A stretch of 64,000 bases of DNA from Paraburkholderia panacisoli (GCF_008369935.1 NZ_VTUZ01000040.1:24795-88794); one strand, 5' to 3'; positions 44,777-54,282 are shown, counted from the stretch's first letter. Program-made: numbers and translations. Notes: generated from the letters alone by a model not told the origin.

Positions 44777-45505
44777 TCATGCGACTTCGGAAAACAGCCG
44801 GCCCCAGCCCGCGAGCCGGGTCGTATCGTAGCCGACGAGCTTCAGCGACTTCCATACGACGGTGGAAATGGTGTCGTAGAACGGGATACCGTGGTGCTGC
44901 TCGACTTCTGAGGCAAGATGCGCGGCGCGCAGGTTGGTGCAGAAGGTAACGATCGCCTCCGGGCGGTGCATCGCGACCTCACGGATCTGTGCGCGCAGCG
45001 TATCTTCGGTTACTTCGGAAAACTGGAAGTTCACCTTCAGCCCGAGATGGTTTTCGGAAGAGCAGTCGATGCCTTTGTCCCGGTAGTTCGCGACGATCCT
45101 CTGCTGAACTTCCTTCAGGTATGGACTGACCAGACCGAATTTTTTCACGCCGGCCTTGTCCAGGATCTCGTTCAGTGCCAGCACCGACGTGGTCGCCGGG
45201 ATACCGGTCGCTTCCTCGATCTCGCGGCACAGACGGCGATCTGTCTCGAATCCGAGCCAGCCCGATGAGGTGCCATTCCAGGCGATCACATCGACTTTCG
45301 CGTCGGCCAGCAGCCTGGCGGCCTGAATGATGTTGGTTGTGTCGAACTGGCCGAGCGCCCTCTCGGACAGAGAGATCTCGGTGACCGTGAAGCGCGAGAA
45401 ATGGACGCTGACACCGGGCAGCTGGGCCACCATTGCGCTTGTGATCGGTTCGAGCGCGGTGTTCGACGACGGGGTAAGCATGCCGATCCGGACGCGTTTG
45501 TTCAT
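44777..45505 (-). CDS. Arylmalonate decarboxylase/maleate isomerase family protein
   Basis: A 242-residue protein of the Asp/Glu racemase superfamily (VRIGMLTPSSNTALEP). Maleate isomerases have Cys in the first active-site loop. Here that loop reads AWNGTSSGW, with Gly at the Cys position. The second loop keeps Cys in VTFCTNLRAA. Gly first and Cys second is the pattern of arylmalonate decarboxylase (Gly74, Cys188 in the Bordetella enzyme), and the length is the same. So decarboxylation of a substituted malonate, or a related lyase reaction, is more likely than isomerisation. Second gene of the operon. Confidence 0.82.
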   Translation of the reverse strand: MNKRVRIGMLTPSSNTALEPITSAMVAQLPGVSVHFSRFTVTEISLSERALGQFDTTNIIQAARLLADAKVDVIAWNGTSSGWLGFETDRRLCREIEEATGIPATTSVLALNEILDKAGVKKFGLVSPYLKEVQQRIVANYRDKGIDCSSENHLGLKVNFQFSEVTEDTLRAQIREVAMHRPEAIVTFCTNLRAAHLASEVEQHHGIPFYDTISTVVWKSLKLVGYDTTRLAGWGRLFSEVA

Positions 45506-45547
45506 GATGGAGTCAGTAATCAGTTGTGGAAGGTAAAAGAGCTCGGC

Positions 45548-46843
45548 TCAGACTGGCAGCTTGCGTTCATAGTCGATAAGCGTCGAACAGACTAAGAGTC
45601 CTACGCCCGCGGCAGCGAAAAACATCAAGGCCAGAAAGTAAGAGCCGGTGGTCTGCACGATCAGGCCAACAATGATCGGAACAAGGATTCCGCCGATATT
45701 GCCGCCCAGGTTCATCAACCCGCCGAGAAAGCCGATCTTGTTGCGCGTGCCGAGGATGGACGGCAGGCACCAATAGAGACCGCACCAGCGCAGGAAGAAC
45801 AACGTGGATGCAAGCAATATCACGACCGTCACCGGATTCCCGACATAAGCCACCGAGAAAATCGATACCGTGGCCGATATGGCGGCGATGGCGAACAGAG
45901 TTCGCATCACGCGATTGGGCGAACCGCCGGCCGCCTTCCACTTGTCGGCGATCCATCCGCCGATCAGTTCACCAACGAAACCGCTGAAGAAGATCGCGAA
46001 GCTGGCTCCGCCCATCTGCTGGATATTGAAGCCGTGTACCTTGTTCAGATAGTTCGGCATCCAGGTGAGCAAGCCGTAGAACAACGAGTTGAAGCACATC
46101 CAGCCGAAGAACATGCCCCACACCGAGCGGTACCGGAAAAAATCAAGGCTACGTCCGCTGGCATCAACTGGCTCGCTGAGGTGTTCTTCCTGCAGGGCCG
46201 CTTCGAGATAGTCAGCTTCTGCCTGATTGACTGCCGGATGCTCGCTCGGGTTGTTTCGGATGTAGTACCAGGCAAACAGGCCGGCAAGCATGGTGCCCAC
46301 ACCGGCCACCACGAAGGAGGTGCGCCAGGATCCGAACTCGCTGATCAGCCCGGAAATGATGATCGCACCGAGTGCAGCCCCCAGCGGGGCGCCACCGTCA
46401 AGCAGAGTCGCCCCGCGGCCGCGTTCGTGGCGCGTCATCCACATTGCGTTGAGCTTGCCGCCGGCCGGGTAGATCGGTGCTTCGGCAACCCCCAGGCCCA
46501 GTCGGGTGAGAATCAGCGCAGTAGCCGTTGAGCAGACGGCAGCAATGCCCTGAAAGAAGCCCCAGAACAAAGTAGCGCACGCGATCACGATGCGCGGCTT
46601 GAAACGGTCAGCCAGCATCCCCCCCGGGATCTGCATGAACGCGTAGGTCCAGAAGAACGAACTGAGAATCAGTCCCTGCACTGCAGGGGCAAGATGGAAC
46701 TCCTTGGCGATCAGGGGCATGGCCACGGACAGTGAAGCCCGGTCCACATAGTTGATCGAAATCAGCATCAGCATGATCAGAAAAACTTTCCAGCGTACGC
46801 CGGTCCTGACCTCGGCCTGCACGCCTGCATCTACGATTCGCAT
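45548..46843 (-). CDS. MFS transporter, anion:cation symporter (ACS) type
   Basis: Twelve-helix major facilitator of 431 residues. The first helix and loop read ISINYVDRASLSVAMPLIAKEF, the hallmark of the ACS family (glucarate, galactonate, phthalate and related acid carriers). QIPGGMLADRFKPR follows in loop 2-3. It probably imports the operon's substrate, an organic anion. First gene of the operon, GGAGGAG upstream, 229 bases from the divergent GntR gene. Confidence 0.92.
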   Translation of the reverse strand: MRIVDAGVQAEVRTGVRWKVFLIMLMLISINYVDRASLSVAMPLIAKEFHLAPAVQGLILSSFFWTYAFMQIPGGMLADRFKPRIVIACATLFWGFFQGIAAVCSTATALILTRLGLGVAEAPIYPAGGKLNAMWMTRHERGRGATLLDGGAPLGAALGAIIISGLISEFGSWRTSFVVAGVGTMLAGLFAWYYIRNNPSEHPAVNQAEADYLEAALQEEHLSEPVDASGRSLDFFRYRSVWGMFFGWMCFNSLFYGLLTWMPNYLNKVHGFNIQQMGGASFAIFFSGFVGELIGGWIADKWKAAGGSPNRVMRTLFAIAAISATVSIFSVAYVGNPVTVVILLASTLFFLRWCGLYWCLPSILGTRNKIGFLGGLMNLGGNIGGILVPIIVGLIVQTTGSYFLALMFFAAAGVGLLVCSTLIDYERKLPV

Positions 46844-46949
46844 CTGTGTCTCCTCCGTTATGCCTGAACATGGCATTCGGGTTTCAGTTTTGTAGCCGGG
46901 ACCACGCCCGGTCCGGTGCGCTGCATGCGCCAGAGCAGTATATGATGCT

Positions 46950-46962
46950 TAATTATGAATTA
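46950..46962. promoter_or_regulatory. Candidate GntR operator
   Basis: TAATTATGAATTA, inverted repeat TAATT-ATG-AATTA, in the AT-rich divergent region between the MFS and GntR genes. Position fits an operator for both; identity is inferred. Confidence 0.4.
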
Positions 46963-47072
46963 CAAGCGTCGCAAGTCCATGAAACTTATCGTTATTTAAT
47001 TTTCTGGATCATCACGCCAACCTGTAAGACAATTAAGCAAACCAGGAAGAGCAACAGGAAAACAGGGGCACC

Positions 47073-47771
47073 ATGGACATGAAGCCAGTACCGGCTGAGA
47101 CACGCAAGCGCATCAGCCTGCGCGGCACGGGCATGTACGCCGCGATCGCGGAGCGATTGCGCGAGATGATTCTCGAAGGTGAATTGGCTCCCGGCGTACA
47201 TATCGACGAGAAAGCGCTGTGCGAACAGTTCGACATCTCCAGAACGCCTTTACGCGAGGCGCTCAAAACGCTGGTGACCGAAGGTCACGTGACACACCGG
47301 CAGCACATGGGTTTTCAGGTCGCGCCTATCAGCAAGGATGAGATAGCTGCCATCTTTGAAGTGCTGCACGGGCTGGAAGAAACCGCTGGACGACTTGCCG
47401 CCCAGCGTATTGACGACAAGCAGATGAAGGTGCTGCTGGAGCGCCATCGCACCATGGAGGCTTATCACCGCGAGGGCAAGCGCACGGCCTACTACCGCGC
47501 CAACCAGAAAGTGCATCAGCAGATCGTCGATGTTGCCGGCAATTCCGTGCTATCCGATCTGTACGCGTCGTTGATGAGCAAAATCCATCGCGCGAGAGGT
47601 TCGGCCAATGCAGATGTGCTGCGCTGGGTCGAGTCTCTTGGCGAACACGGTGAAATATTGGAGGCGCTGTCCAAACGCGATGGGGCATCCCTGTCCCGCT
47701 TACTACGCGAACATTCGGAACACACGGCAGCGGAAGTGATGAAAGTGCTAGAGGCCACGAGCGGGAATTAG
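47073..47771 (+). CDS. GntR family regulator (FadR subfamily, FCD domain)
   Basis: A 232-residue regulator. The winged helix is at about residues 20-85 (MYAAIAERLREMILEGELAPG, EKALCEQFDISRTPLREALKTL), followed by an all-helical FCD ligand domain (about 95-220) with the metal-type residues in ANQKVHQQIVD and a C-terminal REHSEHTAAEV. Divergent from the MFS-AMDase-hydantoinase-racemase operon, which it probably represses until an acid intermediate binds. Confidence 0.92.
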   Translation: MDMKPVPAETRKRISLRGTGMYAAIAERLREMILEGELAPGVHIDEKALCEQFDISRTPLREALKTLVTEGHVTHRQHMGFQVAPISKDEIAAIFEVLHGLEETAGRLAAQRIDDKQMKVLLERHRTMEAYHREGKRTAYYRANQKVHQQIVDVAGNSVLSDLYASLMSKIHRARGSANADVLRWVESLGEHGEILEALSKRDGASLSRLLREHSEHTAAEVMKVLEATSGN

Positions 47772-48402
47772 AGGTCTGCGAAACTCACGCCGGTCGGTGC
47801 ATTGGTTTCCGGTCGTCCGCAACCCGCATCAAAAAATCGCCGATACCCGTGCCGGCCTGGCGGCGCCCCGTGTAGACCCTGCAATAACGCGCGTTCGCGC
47901 TTTGCTGCGCCGCACTTGCCTTGAGCGGACGACGCGTCGGTTTTCCGGGCGCTATATTGCCCAACTGGAGCCGCCGCTTGAATGTCAGGGCAATCGAGTA
48001 GTCCGTTGACGGCTCATCGCCGGACTGTGCCTTTAGCGAGCGACCACCTCCCCAATTGATCAATAACCGCGCGCCCGCGGGCCGTTCCGTTGCGCGCCGT
48101 GCGCTGGCGACGTGCATGTCAATATACCGGGTGGTGCGTGGGAAACGGACTGGCTGGCCGTCGTCACCGCGTTGCGGAATCCGAACCACCCGTTTATCGG
48201 CTGCTATAGAGCGATGACGCACAGAAGGGAGAGGCGCGCCTATTGCGCATGTTGGCGTCACGGGCATAATTCGCGAAGGGAGCGTGTCTGTGATTGACCC
48301 GGTTGACCAGTTCGACATCGCGGCCGACAAGTCCCGCAACGCGCCGCAATAAAATCACGGTGCCCCGCAAGCGAGCGGGGCACACGACAAGACCAGCCTG
48401 CG
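47772..48402. other. No recognisable gene
   Basis: 630 bases. A minus-strand open frame of 184 codons covers 47785-48339 with fairly even composition, but it has no ribosome binding site and no family that I know. The stretch may hold a decayed gene. Confidence 0.3.
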
Positions 48403-49098
48403 ATGCATACTCATTACGACAACCTGCGCGTGACGCGCAATGCGACGCCCGGCGTCATCAAGGCAGCGTACCGCGCGCTGAGCCAGGAGTTCCACCCGGA
48501 CAGGAACTCCAGCCATGACGCGACGCGGATAATGATAATCATCAACGAGGCGTATGCGGTGCTGAGCGACCCGGCAGCGCGTGCGCGATATGACCGCAAG
48601 CTGGACTTGGATGAGCGACAGTCGAAGAGCGCACAGCAGGAAGCGGCGCACGCAAAGCGTGAGACCGACGCGCCTGAAGCCGGGCGTAAGCGCGCGGCCG
48701 AAGCAGCTGAACAGGAGCGTCGTGCGGCTGAGGCTCAAGCGGCTGAACAGAAGCTTCGCACCGCTGAATTAAGAGAGCAGGTGCGGCGCGCGAACGAGGC
48801 AGCCAGGAAGCGGCGTGAGGCGAGGCAAGCGACGCGCAAACGTGAGCCTGAACAGCCACCGAATCAGGAGAAGGACTCGAACGTGGCTGGGGTTGCCGGG
48901 GGCGTCATTCTCTTGCTTGTCGCCGTCGGGGGCTTCCTGGTTTCTGTTGGTACCAACACCACACCGGCGGCACGTTTGGCTGCTCCGGCCGTTCAGGCTA
49001 CACCCGCGTCTGCTCCGGTATTGTCAGTGGCGACGCGCGCACCAGCAGTCGAGCATGTCAACTCGGCGATTGCGACATCGCTTACGCGGCAAAAGTGA
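48403..49098 (+). CDS. Membrane-anchored J-domain protein
   Basis: A 231-residue protein. The N-terminal J domain (about 3-65) has the HPD motif in ALSQEFHPDRNSS, needed to stimulate a DnaK ATPase. A highly charged coiled coil rich in Ala, Glu and Arg follows (about 70-155), then one membrane segment (GGVILLLVAVGGFLVSV, about 165-183) and an Ala/Pro-rich tail. It would recruit DnaK to the inner membrane. Many Burkholderia genomes hold such type III J proteins of unknown client. The Shine-Dalgarno is weak. Confidence 0.87.
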   Translation: MHTHYDNLRVTRNATPGVIKAAYRALSQEFHPDRNSSHDATRIMIIINEAYAVLSDPAARARYDRKLDLDERQSKSAQQEAAHAKRETDAPEAGRKRAAEAAEQERRAAEAQAAEQKLRTAELREQVRRANEAARKRREARQATRKREPEQPPNQEKDSNVAGVAGGVILLLVAVGGFLVSVGTNTTPAARLAAPAVQATPASAPVLSVATRAPAVEHVNSAIATSLTRQK

Positions 49099-49606
49099 AC
49101 GACATGCTGAGCACGTCTTGCTCAGCCATACCACGAACCAGGCAAGCGCTCGTTCGGTTACATGGTTCGATATCGTGATTGCAGCGCGCCGGGAGCCACT
49201 CACCCGCGCTTTTGAAGGCGCGTCGCCTACCCGAAGGCGAAACCAGGTGAAACGCAAGGTTTCACAGCATCCCCCGAGAAGCGGTCACAGACGGCACGCC
49301 GGCGAATGACGCTTGATGCCCGGCTGTGGAAGATCGAGGCTCGAGCGGCGGACGTCGCGCCGACGCCCGCGGGAACTTCCGCACCCGACCCACTGCCGCG
49401 CGCTCGCGCTGTCAGGAATTCAAGGGCAGGCAAACGAGTGCTCCGGTCCTCCAAGCCTGCTTCTCGGGGCAGCGGTCCAGTAGCCGCTTCATTGTCGCCA
49501 CAATCTAGCTGTCAGCAAGGCCGTTAACCCTGCGGGATCGATTTGCTCCGTAACCGCAGGATTGGCACCGAGTTCTCACGGCGTGTCGCCCGGCGACGGT
49601 ACGTTG
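49099..49606. other. No recognisable gene
   Basis: About 500 bases of low-information sequence between the convergent J-domain and DUF3047 genes. Confidence 0.35.
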
Positions 49607-50377
49607 TCATGGCCCGGCCCGGAACTGAACATCTCCGTACCATGCGCGAGTCGTGCTACCCGTATTGTCGGTGTCGGTAAGCAGGCCGTAAGCGGTAATC
49701 CGTCCAGGCGTCTCGTGAAAGACCTTCTCATAGTCTTGCACGATATTGCGGCGCAGGATTTGCCATTTACCGGCATCGCCAGGCTGACCGGAGACCACGA
49801 TCATCTGTACGCGACCGGTATGGGGATTGGCAATGACACTGCCTGGCGCGGCTGTGGTCGACCAGATATACATCAGCGTGGCATAGGGCAGTTCCTGCCC
49901 ACTCAGGCGCTTTGCCAGGTTCATGCTGGCCCGATCGATAAGCGACAGTTTGGATTTGTCACCATCAAAGAAGAACACCAGTCGCGCCGGCGCATCTTCC
50001 TTCGATCCCACGCTGTTGTCGGCGCCCTCGATTGCCCCTTCTGCTTTCCAGCGCCATGCCACGACGGGTGTGCGGGTCAGGTCGATATTACCCTCATGCA
50101 TCAGGGCCGAAGCGGAACGGGTTGCGTCCGCCTGCAGGACGGTTGTCTGGTCGTCGCGTACAAGCGTGTATTGCGTCATCGCTTTTCCGCTCGCGACCGG
50201 CAGATTCTTCCATCCCGCCGGTAGCGGTGCGCCGGGCTCGGCCACGGAAAAGGCAATACCCGGCCCTTCGTCCTGAGCAAGGAGGACTAGCGGCGACAGA
50301 AGAAGCGCGATGCACACACCGATCCGGCTTGGCCAGGCTGTTCGTTTCCGTGCTCGCGGGACCAAGGGAAGGTCCAT
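49607..50377 (-). CDS. DUF3047 family protein
   Basis: Exported protein of 256 residues. A signal peptide (hydrophobic IGVCIALLLSPLVLLAQ, about 20-35) precedes one DUF3047 domain with VLQADATRSASALMH, TPVVAWRWK, RLVFFFDGD and LMYIWSTTAAPGSVIANP. The C-terminus has AYGLLTDTDNTGSTTRAWYGDVQF. The family is beta-rich, of unknown function and possibly carbohydrate-binding. AGGGGA precedes the start. Confidence 0.85.
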   Translation of the reverse strand: MDLPLVPRARKRTAWPSRIGVCIALLLSPLVLLAQDEGPGIAFSVAEPGAPLPAGWKNLPVASGKAMTQYTLVRDDQTTVLQADATRSASALMHEGNIDLTRTPVVAWRWKAEGAIEGADNSVGSKEDAPARLVFFFDGDKSKLSLIDRASMNLAKRLSGQELPYATLMYIWSTTAAPGSVIANPHTGRVQMIVVSGQPGDAGKWQILRRNIVQDYEKVFHETPGRITAYGLLTDTDNTGSTTRAWYGDVQFRAGP

Positions 50378-50579
50378 GGCTAATCCCCTTCGGGTCGTGG
50401 CTAAATATTCATTCTAGTCGGCTCAGCTGAGCGCAGTCCCGCCGAGCTTTTAAACGAGCGTCCGAGGAAGCCCCTCGACTATGAAACGCCTCTCGAACGA
50501 TTGCGTCAGTTTGCTGCATCGACCGGTTGCATCGACCGGTCGGATCCGCAGGCTTTTGCCGAGATAGCGAAGTGTCCCG

Positions 50580-51128
50580 CTATTCGGCGGGAGCCGGCTG
50601 AACACTATTTTCTGGTGGAGGTTCAGCGGGTAATTGCCGCGCTGGCTCGCCGTCTTCTTCCGGCATCGGCTCGACGCTTTGGACGGCGGGCGGCTGGACG
50701 CTCTTGATAACAACGTGCGGTTCGGAGCTTCGCACAGGCGCACTGCGTTGCTCCGTGTGGGAACCACTGCTCACCCCTGTGCCGACGTTCGAGGCCGTGG
50801 TGTTTGCGCTCTTGAGGATGCCGTGCGGATCGAACAGAAACACGGCCGCAGACGAGTGCGTGTCGGCGCCGCCAACCAGCGCCCCGATGAACGGAAGATA
50901 GCTTTCGGGGTGGGGGCGCGACGTCACGTAGGTGTAGACGAGCAGCGTCGAGCCGTCGTCCAACGCGGTCTCTACGGACGCAGGGCCGAGCGCTGTTACC
51001 ACGTCTTGCAGTGTTGTCACGCCGTGCCTGAAGTTCGCCATCTGTTCAGGCCGCACGTCGACACCGGCGGACACGCAACCGGCAAGCAGTGCGCCGCACA
51101 GTAGCCCGACGACCTGTTCGCGATTCAT
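50580..51128 (-). CDS. Small lipoprotein with BamE/SmpA-like domain
   Basis: A 182-residue lipoprotein, lipobox LLAGC (Cys about residue 17). A SmpA/OmlA-like fold follows: PEQMANFRHGVTTLQDVVTALGPASV, then VYTYVTSRPHPESYLPFIG and AVFLFDPHGILKS. A Pro/Glu/Ser-rich low-complexity tail (about 105-182) is unlike BamE. It is probably an outer-membrane lipoprotein of the wider BamE-like group, not the core BAM subunit. Start 51128 is chosen five codons inside the open frame. Confidence 0.83.
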   Translation of the reverse strand: MNREQVVGLLCGALLAGCVSAGVDVRPEQMANFRHGVTTLQDVVTALGPASVETALDDGSTLLVYTYVTSRPHPESYLPFIGALVGGADTHSSAAVFLFDPHGILKSANTTASNVGTGVSSGSHTEQRSAPVRSSEPHVVIKSVQPPAVQSVEPMPEEDGEPARQLPAEPPPENSVQPAPAE

Positions 51129-51947
51129 GTTGCCTCCCGTCAATTAATTCTACGTCAAAGGAGACTGGTTAGCGGGCCGCAGCATGCCTTCGTCAATGGA
51201 GGAACGCCGCCATTGTGGACGGCGACCACTGTATCGTCTGAGGTTAGTGAAAGGTGCGGAAACGCATGTACTTCTCGGACTGCCGGGGACGGGAGGTCAC
51301 TCAATGAGCGAGGGGCAATAGCCAATTGCAAAACGGGTTCTGCTGCGGCGCTGCACGCAAGGGCGAGACGTGAAAACCCTTAGGCGAAGACGGCTTTGGC
51401 TACCGGCGGGTCTAGTCGTCCGTCGCAGATCGACCCACAGCAGTCTGCCGGCACCGTTGCCCGAACGTCCATATACGTTCTCGTGCAGTCGTTTGGGCGT
51501 GACGGTTACCCGCCGTTTCTATGCCCGGCGTGCATTAGTGTGACAACACCCGTGGTCATCCCTGTAAAATGGGTCGGGTACCACGGATAACGTAACAACA
51601 CATAGCGTGCAACTTCCCTCGTGAAGCTCCCTACGTGATAGCTGGAGGCTGCCACTCTTCGGGTCTTGCAGCGTGGTCCGGCCGGTGGCCGCTTCTTTTC
51701 CCGGGGAACAACTGTGTGGCGACAGCCATCTGATAGACGTCTTCGAGACGTGGCTGCATCGTAACGTGTACGATGAACCGTTGAACGCTTGTGCGACGGG
51801 GATTCGCCGTGCAGCGCCTGCAATTTTGCGGTCCCTGCCGACCCGGCATTGCCGACGGCGCCCGCAACCGCACCTTATAAAACGACCGTCGCTTCGTGGA
51901 CGGGCTCATGACCACGGAACGAGCGGTTGCAGGGGTCACTTTCAGTC
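51129..51947. other. No recognisable gene
   Basis: About 820 bases. Frames on both strands are short and match nothing I know. Possibly a decayed gene region. Confidence 0.35.
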
Positions 51948-52247
51948 ATGTACAAACTCGAACAGTATCATCCGGGCGTATTAGCTGTCCTCTTCAGTGA
52001 ACTCATTTGTCTGGCAGCGTTCGCATGGGAGACAAACGCTCCCATACACAACAAGTGGGTGGAGGTGTTATTGGGATTCAGCCTCCTGTCTGGCCTGATC
52101 CTGTCGCTAGGTTTTTTCGGCACCTGGCTCAAGTTCAAAGACGAGGTCAAGTTGAATTCGTTTTTGAGTGCCAACCCGATCTATTCGGCGATTGCGATTG
52201 CCACCCTGGGAGAGGTGGCGACGATTTTACTGGTACCAACGCAATAG
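51948..52247 (+). CDS. Small inner-membrane protein
   Basis: A 99-residue protein with three hydrophobic segments (about residues 8-27, 38-62 and 80-97). It begins MYKLEQYHPGVLAVLFSEL. No family recognised. The start at 51948 is taken because the residues upstream are not membrane-like; an ATG at 51927 is possible. It ends facing amtB, with two hairpins between. Confidence 0.55.
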   Translation: MYKLEQYHPGVLAVLFSELICLAAFAWETNAPIHNKWVEVLLGFSLLSGLILSLGFFGTWLKFKDEVKLNSFLSANPIYSAIAIATLGEVATILLVPTQ

Positions 52248-52272
52248 CGGCTACTACGCTGGTTCTACACCG

Positions 52273-52330
52273 GCGCAGCGACTCACGATTCGCTGCGCAA
52301 GATGGGGGGCGAAAATGCACTTTCGCCCCC
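52273..52330. terminator. Two adjacent hairpins between convergent genes
   Basis: First GCGCAGCG (52273-52280) with CGCTGCGC (52291-52298). Then GGGGGCGAAA (52305-52314), six-base loop, TTTCGCCCCC (52321-52330), a perfect 10-bp stem. They lie between the small membrane protein gene and the amtB stop, and can end transcription from both sides. Confidence 0.75.
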
Positions 52331-52393
52331 GACGTCGGAGAATTGCCCATCGCATCTGCCTGGGCTATTTCCGATGCTTTCCCGGCGTGCCCC

Positions 52394-53821
52394 CTATTCG
52401 ACGGCTTCGCCGTGCAGGCTCACGTCCAGACCCGCGCGTTCATCTTCTTCCTTCACGCGGATGCCCATCACCATGTCGATGACCTTCAGCAGGACGAAGC
52501 TCACGACACCACTGTAGATCAGCGTTGTCAGCACGCCCTTGGCTTGCAGAATCACGCTGCCGTCCGCGCCGCCGATGTCCTTGACCGCGAACACGCCGGT
52601 CAGCAGCGCACCCACGATCCCGCCGATGCAGTGCACACCGAACGCGTCGAGCGAATCGTCGTAACCGAGCTTGTGCTTGAGCCACGTTGCCGACCAGAAG
52701 CAGACCACGCCGGCCACGATACCGATCACCAGCGCGCCGAGCGTACCGACGAAGCCCGAAGCCGGCGTGATCGCCACCAGACCCGCGACCGCGCCCGACA
52801 CGATGCCGAGCACCGACGGCTTACCCTTGGCCGCCCACTCGGCGAACATCCAGGCGAGTGCCGCTGCGGCGGTTGCCACTTGCGTGGCGAACATCGCGAA
52901 ACCGGCACGGCCGTCAGCCGCCACCGCCGAACCCGCGTTGAAGCCGAACCAGCCCACCCACAGCATCGCGCCACCGATCAGCGTGAGCGTCAGGTTGTGC
53001 GGCGCCATCGCTTCCTTGCCGAAACCGACGCGCTTGCCGAGCACGAGGCAGCAGACCAGACCGGCGATACCGGCATTGATGTGCACCACCGTGCCGCCCG
53101 CGAAGTCGAGGATGCCCGCTGAAGCCAGCCAGCCGGTCGGTTCCCAGACCATGTGCGCGATCGGCGAGTAGACGATGATTGACCACAGCGTCATGAACAC
53201 CAGCATCGCCGAGAACTTCATACGGTCGGCAAACGCGCCCGTGATCAGCGCCGGGGTGATGATCGCGAACGTCATCTGATAGACGAAGTAGACCGTCTCG
53301 GGAATCGTCGGAGCCAGGTGGCTGACGGTCAGCGTCGTGGCCTTGTCGCCCTTGACGTAGTTCATGCCCGCCATGAAGACGCGCGAGAAGCCGCCAATGA
53401 ACGAGCCGCCCGGCGTGAAGGCGATGCTGTAGCCCACCACTGTCCAGACGATCGTCACGACGCAGGTGATCGCGAAGCTTTGCATCAGCGTCGCGAGCAC
53501 GTTCTTCTTGCGGACCATGCCGCCGTAGAACAGCGCCAGACCCGGGATCGTCATGAACAGCACGAGCGCGGTGGAGGTCAGCATCCAGGCGGTGTCGCCC
53601 GAATTGATCTTCGACGAATCGACCGAGAACGGCGCGGTCGGGGCTGCCGGTGCGGCGGCAGCGGATGCGGCCGACGCGTCCGGCGCCGGCGCACTGGCCG
53701 TCGTATCGGGAGCAGCGGCCGAGACGGCTGCGGGAGCGGAAGCGTCGTCCGCGAGGGCGGCGCCCATACCGCCCGCGAGCAGCGAACCGGCCATCAGCAG
53801 GGACATCAATATTTTGCGCAT
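52394..53821 (-). CDS. amtB: Ammonium transporter
   Basis: Ammonium channel of 475 residues. A cleaved signal peptide (to GAALADDA) and an Ala/Pro-rich spacer (about 25-60) precede eleven membrane helices. The pore twin histidines are in GGTVVHINAG and FGVHCIGGIVG, and the family signatures LALFYGGMVRKKN and PTGWLASAGILDFAGG are present. It forms trimers in the inner membrane and is blocked by GlnK. GGAGG precedes the start. glnK lies 30 bases upstream in one operon. Confidence 0.96.
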   Translation of the reverse strand: MRKILMSLLMAGSLLAGGMGAALADDASAPAAVSAAAPDTTASAPAPDASAASAAAAPAAPTAPFSVDSSKINSGDTAWMLTSTALVLFMTIPGLALFYGGMVRKKNVLATLMQSFAITCVVTIVWTVVGYSIAFTPGGSFIGGFSRVFMAGMNYVKGDKATTLTVSHLAPTIPETVYFVYQMTFAIITPALITGAFADRMKFSAMLVFMTLWSIIVYSPIAHMVWEPTGWLASAGILDFAGGTVVHINAGIAGLVCCLVLGKRVGFGKEAMAPHNLTLTLIGGAMLWVGWFGFNAGSAVAADGRAGFAMFATQVATAAAALAWMFAEWAAKGKPSVLGIVSGAVAGLVAITPASGFVGTLGALVIGIVAGVVCFWSATWLKHKLGYDDSLDAFGVHCIGGIVGALLTGVFAVKDIGGADGSVILQAKGVLTTLIYSGVVSFVLLKVIDMVMGIRVKEEDERAGLDVSLHGEAVE

Positions 53822-53851
53822 CTTCGTTTCCTCCTATCGCTACTTTTGCAT

Positions 53852-54190
53852 TTACAGAGCGTCCGCACCGGTCTCGCCGGTGCGAATCCGGATCACCTGT
53901 TCGATCGGCGCGACGAAGATCTTGCCGTCGCCGATCTTGCCGGTGCGTGCCGCGCGTTCGAGCGCTTCGATCGCCTGATCGACGATGTCGTCCGAGACGG
54001 CCGCCTCGATCTTCACCTTCGGCAGGAAATCCACCACGTATTCGGCGCCCCGATACAGCTCCGTATGGCCCTTCTGACGGCCGAACCCTTTGACTTCCGT
54101 CACCGTGATGCCCGAGACGCCGATGGCCGACAAGGCTTCGCGCGCCTCATCGAGCTTGAACGGCTTGATGATTGCGGTAATGAGTTTCAT
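53852..54190 (-). CDS. glnK: Nitrogen regulatory protein P-II
   Basis: PII signal protein of 112 residues. The T-loop carries the uridylylation Tyr51 in GHTELYRGAEYVVDF; the B-loop is ARTGKIGDGKIFV and the C-loop VIRIRTGETGADAL. It senses ATP/ADP and 2-oxoglutarate and closes AmtB at the membrane. The start at 54190 (MKLITAIIKPF) is fixed by family length and GGGGA upstream. A sigma54 promoter lies 77-92 bases before the start, so expression follows nitrogen limitation. Confidence 0.95.
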   Translation of the reverse strand: MKLITAIIKPFKLDEAREALSAIGVSGITVTEVKGFGRQKGHTELYRGAEYVVDFLPKVKIEAAVSDDIVDQAIEALERAARTGKIGDGKIFVAPIEQVIRIRTGETGADAL

Positions 54191-54266
54191 GACATCCCCT
54201 CTTCTATTGCGGAACTGGAGAGCCGACTCGTACGTCGACCCTATGCCGATAGAGCCGCGCATCTTG

Positions 54267-54282
54267 AGCAACTGTCATGCCA
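54267..54282 (-). promoter_or_regulatory. Sigma54 promoter of glnK-amtB
   Basis: On the minus strand TGGCATG-ACAG-TTGCT, an exact match to the -24/-12 consensus TGGCAYG-N4-TTGCW, 77-92 bases before the glnK start. Fits NtrC control. Only a TGCACCA half-site was noticed further upstream (near 54473). Confidence 0.8.

Noticed and set aside
44777..45505. Maleate cis-trans isomerase
   Set aside because: The first catalytic Cys is Gly; the pattern fits arylmalonate decarboxylase better, though specificity stays open.
50517..50542. Direct repeat GCATCGACCGGT twice in tandem
   Set aside because: Only two short copies with no gene or regulator link; likely chance slippage.
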